A stretch of DNA of 64,000 bases, from contig JAKGHH010000001.1 in assembly GCA_022828595.1 (NCBI GenBank), forward strand, positions 69,746,401 through 69,810,400. The letters run 5' to 3'. The first letter of the stretch is position 1. Each line of letters starts with the position of its first letter. Of this stretch, positions 1-12,400 are shown in pieces. The stretch comes from Nelumbo lutea. Taxonomy: Eukaryota > Streptophyta > Magnoliopsida > Proteales > Nelumbonaceae. The notes beneath the pieces are model-generated. The model made no database searches. It was not told the origin of the DNA and saw only the letters and a program-made list of their open reading frames with translations. Both the position numbers and the translations under genes were made by a program.

Positions 1-471
1 TCGTTTATGTTTTAATGGTAAAATTCTTAAAATGGCAAATTATATACTTGACATATGATAGGATGTATTAACATATATAGTAAGCCATGGTAATCTGGAG
101 TTAAAATATTACAATAAGGCACCTCCTAAGTCCTTAGATACTTGCCTTGTGATTTTTGTCATCTAGGTGTGCACCTAGTTGCCTAGACTGGTTCCTTTTT
201 TTATATAAACCATGGTGTTCAGGCAAGGTATCCAACCAAGGGTGCTTTGTTACCTAGGTAACACCTTGACAATTATGTCCTGGAATGATGAAAATACTCT
301 GTTTTCTGAACTTTTTGGTATAATAGAGTCAAGGGACTTTCAGAATGGCATGAACATACCTTTGTTTTTTGATCATTGATCATTCCTTAGTTTTTTATCT
401 GCTTATATTCAATTGATCTTATTATTTCCATTGATGTCATGTATCTTCATTCTGTTGCATGTTCCTTTTAG

Positions 472-3400
472 ACCAGTGAGAAGCAAATGTGGTTGTATGG
501 TGATGGTGTCTTGGCCCATCTCGAATCTATCGAACTGGAAACTGATGCAATGGTATTTTCTACATTCCAATATTCAATCTAATAATTCTTTAAATGTGGT
601 GATTTTCTAAAACTATTTTTATCTGTGTAATTAACTTCACTGAGTTGCCACCCTATGATGCCATCAGGTTCCTTCAGAAAATCCTGAGGATGACAATGTT
701 CTGAAAGCTAGTGATAGAGATGAAATCGAAGTGCCCCTTGGGAAGATGATAAAACGTTTGAAATCTCAAAGGGCCAAAACAAAAAAATTAGCAAAGAATA
801 AGGCTTTAACAGCTGAAAGAAAAAATCAAGATAATGATGTTGATATTTTGGGAATGGTGAGGGAAATAAATTTGGATAATCTGGAAAGATCAAAAGACTT
901 GGAATCAGGCAATGGTCATCAGTATTTTGTGAGTGGAAGAAAAGAGAATGATGCGACTGTCAGTGATAAAATTCCTGAACAACAGAAAAGGAAAAGGGGA
1001 AAAACTGGCGACTCAATATCCATGGCAATACCAAAACGGCGGAGGTCATTGTCGGCTCATGATGCTCACAAATCATCTCGTTTGAGTTCCTCAATGGATT
1101 TGAAGAAAACTTCAGGGCACAATTCAAATCACACAAAGCTGTCTTCTGAGAAATCCATTGAATTATATGAAGAAACAAACACTGGTTCAGAAGATAAAAT
1201 GTCAACAAAGAAAAAAATGATTAAAACCACCAAGTCAGATTTGCTGGCTTCATGCTTGCCAATGAAAAGTATAGGCAAAATTACTGGTCAGAAATTGAAA
1301 GAAACATCACATATAGTTGGAAGAACTGAGATTCATGCACTGAAGGTGAGATTTTTGTTTATCAAACCACTCAATATATGGCTTCCAGCTTCTCCATGTT
1401 TTGAATTATCCTATCTATTCTTGCAGAGGTCAAGTGTGCTTAAAACTGACAAAGCTAATTCAATTGCCAATAGCGAAGCCTCAACAGGAAATATCAAGAA
1501 GCGTAAAAGAAGAAGCATTGCAGGATTGGCGAAGGTCCTTCTGTCCTTTCATCCTTTTCTGCATTATTGCTCTTTTCTTTTTCTCTTCATAAGATATTAT
1601 CATTGCACTTCTGCATTATTGCTCTAATACCATATTATCTTTGGATTTTGGATTGTTCACTGCTCATAGGATATTGGCACAAACCTACTAACTTGTGACC
1701 AGTTTTGGAAAAGGTGTTAAAAAGATATCATTCCTTGAAACCAGGGTATGTTGATAGTTTGATAACTTAATCAGGTAAAAGACTTTTCTTGTCTGATAAC
1801 TTAATCAGGTAAAAGACTTTTCTTGTCTGTCTAGACTAGAATGCTTTCTAATCACATGGATAGGTGAAAGACAACCCAAGTCCAATTCTGTGAAGGTAAT
1901 TTATGTTAACCAGTGTCTTAACGGGTGTTTGAGACTAAAGCCTTGATGCTTACCTTAAGGCAAAGTTAAACTTCAATCTTACGCATAAAAGTGCAAGGCA
2001 CATTCTTCACACCTTGTTGCCTTATGTGAGAATATATTCATATGTGCTTGTATATATGCTTCATATGGATAACCATTCTGAGGCATTAATAGCATCTAGA
2101 AAATTTTAATAGTTTTTTTTTGGTAAATGATAGAAATTTTATTAGAGCATAATTAAGTATCACATGATTACAGACTAAGAGTACATCCAGCAGAGGCACA
2201 AGATGCAGCCCCAGCCATTAAACAGATTACAACTGAGCCCAGAATAATTCAGACTTATGCATCCCCTGTTTTGCAAAGAAATATAGAGCTTTTTAATAGT
2301 TATTAAATGATTTTCACTCATCATTTTTTATTGGAAACAGTAATGCTGAACTCGGATGATTCTTTCTAATTCTAAAGATGCTAATATTCTTATTGTTCTT
2401 GATTCATTGTTTATGCAATCTTTCATTTATGCTCTTCCTATATAAAAACACACTCATACACATGTTTCTAGACTTTTCATCATTTTAGTTTCATGTTTTC
2501 TTAAAAAGAAGGTAATCATGAGGCATATGCCTCACACATCTAAAAGTCCTGGTACCTCACCTCATGCCTCTGTGTTTTTGGTGTTAACATGGGCTCAATA
2601 TTGAGGGAGTGGGAATAGTCAAGTCATAAGGCCTGACTCAAACTGAAAATCAAGGTCAACCCATGCCATCAACCAAAATGACAATTGATCAGGTATACCT
2701 AACTAGAGGCCCATTGGATTCTAATTTACAAAACAAGCTCCGACTAACCTGACCATGTGCCAACTTTTGTTGGGTTTGGTTTGAACTTTTTTTATCAATA
2801 ACAATCAGGAGGCATTGATTAGTGAAAGAAGAGACCCTTGTCAATAAGACTCTGGCTCAGCTAGAAACAAGATATGCAACACAACTTATCACTCCTGGTG
2901 TATCTAGGAATGCAATGGGGCGGAGCAGGGCCGGGTTTTGCCAGCCCTGTACTCGACCCCGAATTGAAATTCCTCGCTCCGAACCCCAGCGGGGCTAAAA
3001 ATCTTAATCCCATCCCCATCCCCGCGAGGAACGAGGATCCCTGACTTTGCCCTGCCCTGCCCCCGTCATTCTTACTTGTATACTTACAAATTTATTTATT
3101 TTTTTATTTTTTTGAAACCTACCTAGAACTATTTTTATTATGTAATATAATATATAATAATATAATATGATATAATATACATTAGCATGTATTATGTTAT
3201 ATAATATAGTCGGGGGAGGGTGGACAAATACCGTCCCCGACCCCCAGAGTTTTGGGTTTTCCCCGAACCCTGACTAGTGGTCAAAAAACCCACCCCGTCC
3301 TCTCAATCTCAGTCTCACTCTTTCTTTTCCTTGGAAAGACATTTGGATTGGTCCTTTCCCCCAAAGGTCAAAGTGTTCTGTTGGAAAGCTTCTCTCCGAA

Positions 3401-6400
3401 TTATTAAGTATTAACACATGTTCAAAGGAAAAGGAAATCTTGGTGCCTATCCCCACATGTGCGCGTTCTGTGTCTAAAAAGTGGTGAGAGCTCAAAAATC
3501 ACATTTTCTTATCTTTTTGCTGTACTTGCCAGATTTGGAACCACTTTTTCATCTTGTTTTAAGTCTTGGAATGCCCCTCAAAATGTTATGGAGCTGTTTT
3601 CTTAATACCTTTAACATACTGTGGTGTATCACCAAGAGAATGAAGTTGTTGCGGCACTGTATAAGAGCTGCAATCTTATGGAGCATATGGGGGGAGAGAA
3701 ACACAAGGTGTTTGAAAATAAGGAGTTGGGTGGTGGGTGCTTTGGTTGACCTGATTAAGATAAGGGTGGCCCATTGAGTGCTAGTATGTGGAAGAGTTCA
3801 GTAATATAACAGTGGATGACATTTTAAGAGGATGGAAAATCATCACAGGAATGCCAATGGGAAGACCAAGAGTGATCACGGACTGGCAGCCCCTTAAACA
3901 GGCAATCTCAAGTTGAATTTTTATGGCTGATGCCTAGGCAATCCTGGTGGATCTGGGATTGATGGTGTGGTAAGGGATGAGACTGGGTCAAGGCTATGCC
4001 TAGGCGTGCCTAGGCAACTTCTTCCACTTTTTCTTTTCTTCTTTTCCTATAACAAAATAGGGGATCAGCCCCCATATTTTCTGAATTTTCTTTTCTTCTT
4101 TTTCTCATGAACATGTTGATTTTCTATATTTTAACTTGAAGTTTGTACTTTTCTTATGAAAATTATGGATAATTATTAAGCAAATATGGTTATGGAGATG
4201 GTGTTGGTATTTCTTTGGGGGCTGAACTGTTAGCGGCAATACAAGGACTTCAACTATTGGTATTGCAGAATTGGGGGAAAGGGTGGGGGGGGGGGGGGGT
4301 TATCATTGAAGGTGATTGTAAAGTGGTCATTTCTTGGCTTAACTCTGATGATGAACCAGCCTGGAAGTTGAGAGTTTTGGTTAGGGAGGCTAAATATTTG
4401 GGAAGAAACCTGAACTGCTTGTTCAAGTGGGTCCCAAGATCAGCTTACTCGCTAGTTGATCATTTAGCTTGAGCTGGGGGTAAACTGTCAGAGGTGTGAA
4501 TGAGGATTGCCTGGGCCAGGTGTCCATTTGTAATCTGTTTATTGTATTAGTTACCTCTGCACGATCAACTTGGTGCTGCCTTTGTACCTCCCATCTGTCT
4601 ATTCTGGATGGATTTGGGTTTATCTTTCTTTTAGTTATATAATACAGTTAATTATCAAAAAAAAAAAAAGAAGAAATCCTTCTTGTTTTGAACCCTAATA
4701 AGAATATAACTTTTTCTTGGGGGAGGGGAGGATTGAAGGTCAAGACAATCCATAACCATCCTACCCATATGCCGCTGATAGCCTCCAAGATTCCAACTGC
4801 ACAAAATGGTAATACTTCATGTGGTAGGCCCATTTTTTGGATTTTCTACTCATTGCAAATGTAAGTTTTGCATGTTAGAACTTTCCCAAGCATCTTGGTT
4901 TTATTCATAATGTTTGAAGGCTTATTTACTTACTTTCCACCAGTATTTTAAAAGGTGTGGGAGGCATACGCCTGGAGGCGTGCCTCCAAGTGAGGTGCTC
5001 CCAAAACGCCCTGAGGCGTATGCCAGAGGCACTGACACCTCTGAGGTGTATGCTCAGGTGCAAAAGACGTATGCCTCTTGTGCTTTTTGCATGAAGCGTG
5101 CTAGAGGCATACCGCCTCATGCGCCTCATGCACATCTGATATAAAAAGACAAAAAAAAAAAAGAAAAGGAAAGGGAAGGGAAAGAAAAAGAAAAAGAAGA
5201 AAAAAGAGAAAAGGAAAGAAAAGAAAAGAAAAGGAAAGGGAGGCTTTTGCTTCCCTCCTCTTTATCCTCCTCCTAACCCCCCTCCTCTTAAGGAGGCTTA
5301 TGCCTCTTGCGTTCTGAACTACGCCTCACATCTCTAGGTAGCGGAACGCCTCGCGTCACGCCTCCGCGTTTTAAAACATTTCTTTCCACTAAGCCAAGGC
5401 ATGGAAAATGTAGGGTGATTGTTTTAGAAGTGTTTATATTTTCAGAATATCACAAATTTTTTAAAGTGGTTTCTGGAAGAAATAGAACTGACATGTTAAG
5501 TGTAAGCAACAAGGCTACGGGCATGTAAGTGCTTGAAGGAAAGTTAAGAAGACAGTAAAAGTTTCAAGAAGCTGATAACCTTAAAGCTGACAATTGTGTT
5601 AGAATCAAACTCTGTGAGAGTTTGGTGTGTGAACAAACTACTAAGTCTCTCCTAATGTAACCTTATTGCACTTGAAGACTGACTGACAGTAATTAGAAGA
5701 CAGAAGGAGCTGAAAGGTAGACCATAGTGGTACCTCACTATTCTTTTCCATTGGCCTTTACACATGGTATGGCACCTGTTTAAAAGTTTCCAGCACCCTT
5801 TGATTCTAGTCATCTATTCTCATTTCTCACTGCTTTCAAAGGTTTCTGGTTTGAAAGCCTTTATTCTTGAAACCGGATTTTTTTTTTATTTCCTATGTGG
5901 ATTCTTGAAATTATCCCCTAAACTGCAAAGTCCAAAATTCCTTTTGATCATTCTACATTGCAATATGTTATTGTTGTTCTCTTGATTTGTGCTACAAATG
6001 TGCTTAATCAAATTGTATTGCAACTTCAGCACAAAAAGGAAAATGCCATAATTTGACTGACCGGTTCTTTGTTGTGCTGTGCAGTGTTCTTTGAAGGAAA
6101 GTGGGGATCATGGTGCAAATCTAATTGGGAAAAGAATAAAAGTTTGGTGGCCATTGGATAAGCAGTATGTTCTTTCTTCAATATATATATTTTCTTTTCT
6201 AGGTTCGTATGCATATAAATATGAGTAGTTGAGATATTCATATTGTTTGATAATTTCTTTTTAGTCAGAACATGGCTGGATGAAATCATAATCATCAAGG
6301 TTGGCTACATTAATTCTTATTTTACATTCGGTTCTATTTAGTGTCATACCCTTATTATCTTATGTTTTCTCAATATTTTCCTCCGGACTGTAAGCCATAT

Positions 6401-9400
6401 ATTTTGGTCATCTTTGTCTTTGGGCCTTCAACCTGCGCTAGAGCATTAATAGGGATGATCATTGGCTCAGGCCTTGCCAGACCAAGGTCAACCTAGCCCA
6501 GGCTAATGTTTGAGTCTCAGGCTAGCCCAAGCTTGTAACTGAACTTTGTGAAATCTATAAATTCTTAAATTATTTCTTTTGGGCCTCATCTCAAGAACCA
6601 TTTGTTGTATGTTTTGTATGGTTATATAACTACGTATACACCAAAATTTTAGGTGCTTATACAACTATGTTATCTTATATTTAGGTAACCACATATATGT
6701 ATATACATATCTACCTAATCATATGATATATATATATATATATATATATCAACCTGAAGAAAATCCCAAACTCAACTTTGGGCCTTTTTTTGTCCACAAA
6801 CTCTATTTTACATAGGGGGTTGGGCTCAAGTCACCTTGTCCAATGCTTGCTCTTAAGCATTCCATATTATTTATCTTCATTGATATTAACAAATCATCTC
6901 AATAGTTACCATTTATTTTATTACCTACCGCCTCATCCCTTGATTGCATTTATTTATTTTTTTCTTGTCTTTCCTGTTTTGCCACTTATCCATGCAAATA
7001 TAATATTAGCCATGTTCTTGTCTAAAAAGAAAATGCACACATAAGAGTTATTGGGACAATATCCTATATTCAAAGAGAATCTCTATGGAATTTATTCACA
7101 ACCTCCAATATATTTTAATATACATCCCCGAAAGATTTTTTTTCTCAAAATCTTATAAAGGATAAAATTTATCACAGCCATAACTGCCCACATAATTGGG
7201 GGCTAGGGAACTCAGCATATCTTTGTGGGCAATTCACTTAAAAGATTTTTTTTTTTCAAAATTTTATAAAGGATAAAATTTATCAATCATAAATGCCCAC
7301 ATAATTGGGGGCTAGGGAACTCAACTGCTACTCTTGCTGCAAAATCTCGCTAACTTCTTGGTGTAAACAGCCCTTCTAGAATAAGGATAAAAAAAACTCC
7401 AAATATTCAATGCCACCTTGAAGCATATGAATGGTAGGCATCCTCTTCATTGCAGCATGTGGCAAGTGTCGGTATGCTATCAATTAAAAAATGTGTCAAT
7501 GGAGTCAATCAATCACCATTTTCCTTTTCTTCTTCATCTATTACTATATTCTAAAATGCAGTCCTCCATGTGAGCCTACTCTCCCTTGCTTCCTTACCCC
7601 CTTAGAAATTTGTGTTTTTTTATTTAAAAAATAAAAATAAATAAAACATGGGCTACGCACAACCAATTAAGTTTCCTTTTTGTTAGGAAACCTGTAAAAC
7701 ATGGTAATCTTTTAACACCAGCCTGTGTTAGTCGTATGCCCTAAAACCAATCTAGTGACAGTGTAAAAGCGCAGTCTTGTACTATTCATACTTACATACA
7801 ATTTGGGTATTTTTCATTTGTCTTTTGGCTTATAATTACATGAATAGTCCATGGTATCTTTGTCAAGTTGGCTTATTCTTAAGTATGTTAAGAAGTTTAG
7901 ATATGCCTGTCATTGGTACAAGATCCTAAAACTATTTCTGGTCATAGAATTATCAAGAGAGCTTCGATAATCTGGGTAGGTTGGCACATATTATACTCGC
8001 CTTAAGGGGTGATGTATCTCAAGTCACTTGTGTGGAGACACTAAAGCAAATGTGGGTGCTTGTTAGAGAACAAGTTCATTGAACTTAACCCATTAGTAGA
8101 ATGGTTGTATGAAAACAATTGTCAGTAACTATTTCTATCATCACTTTTATGTGGATGATCCTTAGACCTGAGGCATCATGGCTAATTGGCTAGTGTATGA
8201 GATGTTATAGTTTGATAGTGCAAACACTTATGCCCTAACAAAGGGATTTAAGCATGCACATGACAGCTATAGTGTTTTATGCATGGATGTATGTGAATGC
8301 ACAAAATGGAATCTACCACTCTCCATGAGGGAGAATGTCTTATGCGGATCGAATGAAAAAAGAAAATTTTCCAGTTCACTCAAGACATGCAAAATTCAGT
8401 TTCAGTGATCCAAGAGGAGCGCCAATTCTTTTGCAGATTATCTAGTTAAACAAGGGGTGGGAAGAACTAGTTTCTTTTGAGCTGTATTGTAATGTGATGT
8501 TTTTTGGGTGGGGTAAGAGATTTTACCCCCTTCTTGTCGTATCTTTTCCATATCCTTTTATTAATAGAAGTTTCTGTTATTGATAAAAAAGAAATGTCTT
8601 ATGCGGATGAAATTGATGTCTCAAGAAATCTTTGGCCAAGGGAGATGTGAGTCATCATCAATTCAATTGTTTATGAAAAGAATTCAATTGTCACCATATG
8701 AGTCATCATCAATTCAATGGGAGATGTGATTGAATTAGTAGGGTTTGACATATTCACCATGGTCCTTTGCTCTTTCTGGGCATTGTATGATACAAGGATC
8801 CGATCTGACTACATGGTAACTGTAGATGGAAAGGCTCGATCTACCGAATTCAAACAATTAGGGTGATCATAACATATGACTAGGTATCACTAGGGGTACT
8901 TAACAAAAAACAAAAAACCAAACTGAACCATACCAAAAAATCTAGTTAACCAAACCGATTGGTTCAGTGTTTTGCAAAAACCGGTGGTATTGGTACATGC
9001 TTATATACCTAAAAGAAAAACCGGTAGTTAACTGAATCAACCGGTATATATTTATATATTATATATAAAATATATAGATTTATATATTTATATATATATG
9101 CATTATATATAAATATATATTATATATATTTGTAGTATTTATAATATAATATTATATATTTATATTTTTTTATAATATATATTGAAAGTATAAAAGACTA
9201 GAAACCGAAGAATTGAACTAGTCAAAAGCTGAAGTGATCAACCAGTTCGCCAATTGGTTTCGGTTCAGTTTCGGTTCACAGTTTTTCAAAAATCGGTGAT
9301 ACCATTCAGTTCCAAAAAGTAGCTCATGGTTCAGTTAACTGAACCATGATCACCTCTACGTGTCATTCATGATCTGTGGAACCCTTGTGTTCACCAATGT

Positions 9401-12400
9401 TCAAAAAACTGGACCTTACATAGAATCAAAAAAAGGAGAGGTTCACAGGTTAGAGGTTCAACCGCGGTCAAACAGGAAGTCAAACTGTGATGACATGGAA
9501 TATATAAATACTATATATAATATATTATACAAATATTTTTGTACTTAAATGTGGTGGATAGATGGTTAGTTCTTTAACTTTTAAAGCAATTGACAAGGGT
9601 TTAAACCTCCCAACTTGCATTTTCTTTAAAATACATATGTATTAAAGCAATATGTGCATTAAATATTCATAAAGGTCATGGGTTCAAACCTCCCAACCAG
9701 GACCAGTTCACCGGTTTTCTGGTTAACTTGGCGGGTCATCCAGTTTTAACTGGTTTTCTATATAATCTGGTTTCTAGGGTACAACCAACCAGACATAGGT
9801 CCAGTCACTGTTTGACTGGCCAGTCTGGTCTGGTTTACTAAACACTGTCATTCACATTCGAGGGAGAATTAAAAGAGTTTTAATTCAATTCAGATGGAAG
9901 GAGTTCTGTCTAGGATGCTGGAGTTTGGCAAAATGCTACCTAATAGTATTTAATCTTAGAGGACACACAGGGTTCAAATCTTGGGGACAGCTTCTCTGTA
10001 TGTGCAGGGTAAGATTGTGAGCATCTGTCCCTCCCCAGACCCCACTTAGCGGGAGTCTCATGCACTGGGCTGCCCTCTATAAAATTAAGTATGGGGCTAT
10101 TTAAAGTTTTAAACTCATCCACAACCAATTCAGTTAAGAAAACGAATGTAAATGGGCATCTTTTTGTCACCAGCCCGTGCGATGCACAGGTTTCTTCTAG
10201 TTGACTTCTATTTGAGAGCCTAGAGGCTAGAGCATCTAAATGTATTGTGTATAACCTGACAAGAGAGGGTTTATTGAGATATGAGTGTTACTTGGGAATT
10301 CTTTACCAAATTGAGGACCTCTCTGTTTTTTGTATAGGGGATTTTCGATCTGAATGGTTGCATTAACATTTTTTTGTTACATTGACATTAAACATTGTAC
10401 TTATTGATTTAAAGAACAACAGCAACAAACAACAAAATCATTGTCTATATCTATATGTACCTAATTTCTAGCTCATACTATACACTTCTCACTGCTTGTG
10501 CAACCAAATCTTTTATTCATTTGATCTTATCCTTCCATGGCTTGATCTTATGGGTAAACTGGTTTGTATATCTTCCAAAATAAAAAGCTGGACTGTTGCA
10601 ACTTGTAACAGCAGTATCACGATTCTATCTTGTCACAAAAGATACTGTATGCCCTGTTTTGAAATGAGCTTATTTTGATTTTGTCTTTGTGATAATCTTT
10701 GTTGCTAATATTCACAGGTTTTATGAAGGTGTCGTGCAATCTTATGACCAAGGAAAGAAGAAGCATGTGGTAAAGCTAGAAACTTTTTTTAATTTATTTA
10801 TGTTCGTATTTATCTGATAGAAGAGTCCTAATTAACAAATATTTTATTTTGCTTTTTGTTAATCTGTATTTGATCATTTTGCATTTTGAAGATATTGTAT
10901 GATGATGGAGACATGGAAGTGCTCCTGTTAAAAAAAGAGCGTTGGGAGCTTATTAATAATGGCTATCAGCCTAGAAAGGTCTGAAAATTTTAGTTATCAA
11001 GAATTGTATCTTATGAGCTGTTTCACTCTTGTTTTACTTTAGGAAGAGTTAACAATTGTATTAGCTTCTGATGCATTTGTATTTTTTACATCTTCTGCAG
11101 CATCTAAAGTTACCAAATGTTTCTCCTTCTAAAGAAATGTAAGTATTGTTAGTTAATCCACTCATAAATTACTGAAGAAGGTTTTTTTAGCAGTAGGAAC
11201 TGGTGTTTGGATTTGCTGCAATCATCTTCAACTGGTCTCGTTAAGGTTCTTGCATGCATTGGGTGTAACTGAATTTCCAAAAGGTATTATTTCTTTGAAA
11301 TGTCTTATTTTTATTACTTATGCTGTTCATTTCACAGATCATCTGAGAAGAAAAGAAACAGGGCTCCAGGCCAATCAAGACAGAATAAGAAATCCACTAA
11401 AAAGTGAGCAGAGTTTTGTTCTCTTTTCATTTTCTTTTCTCTTTTCCTTTTTTGTTATTGATATGTACAGGAATATCTCTCTTACTGCCTTATGAAATGT
11501 TATTTTGGATTACAGATCTTCATCTTCTAGAAACAGAAGGAAAATAACTGGCAAAAGAAATGTGGAACAAGAAAATAGTGTTGTACTAGAAAGTAAAGTT
11601 GATGCTGACTTCAGTGAAGGTGAGTTTATGGGATCTTTGACTTCTCCAGTTCTTAGTTGCATCTGCTCCATCCTGATAAAGGTGTTTGTGCATTCTGTCT
11701 CAAAATGAACCGTAGAGGCTTGATTTGCCTGAAGGTTGACCATTAGATTAAAACTAATAGTCTGACCAACTTTCCTTTGTGTAGAACTAGGATTACATGA
11801 TATTGTGCAAGGAACATCGTCTGCATTCTGCTATTGGGAAATAAAACTTGTCATATTGATACCAATTTTGAAATCAAGGAGGTTGATTTGCAGATCAACT
11901 TGTCTAGCACCAATAAGGCATTCAGAAATCTAATTTACTTCTCTCAGTCAACTGATCTTATCTTCATTGTCTTCACTTAAACCATTTCAATTATGGTTAA
12001 CCTGTTAAATGTTGTAAGGGAGTTTCTTTTGAAATCTAAAGCATGTCAAAGAGTTGAATCCTGATCAAGGTCAAAGCATGACCATTTGGTCTGAAAATTG
12101 GTAGAATGTGTCCCTGAAATGATTTTATCAAATTACATCGTGTGACATTTAATGAAAGATTAGGAGATTCTTTTTGTTAGTTTGCTTTTAGGAATTAAAT
12201 CCAAGTTTAGTTTAAATTCTGAGTTGTATAGTGAGTCGTAAGCACTTGTTATATTATTGTGGTTTGGTCTAGAAGAATACCATTTCATGATGTGAAACTG
12301 AACCTGAAAGTGGAGTCCCCCCCCCCTCGGAGGAAAAAAAATACCTGGAATCTGAATTGTCTGGAGAAGTTGTTATTGTTCACATACATGCTAATAAATA

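Noticed and set aside
731..1627. Single 298-codon ORF as a stand-alone gene
   Set aside because: It reads through two introns; the splice sites at 1346/1426 and 1535 and the continuation into the Tudor exons show it is part of the PDS5 gene.
9040..9185. Possible scaffold/matrix attachment or origin in an AT-rich stretch
   Set aside because: It is simply the AT-rich core of a probable hAT-like element; no specific motif supports a function.
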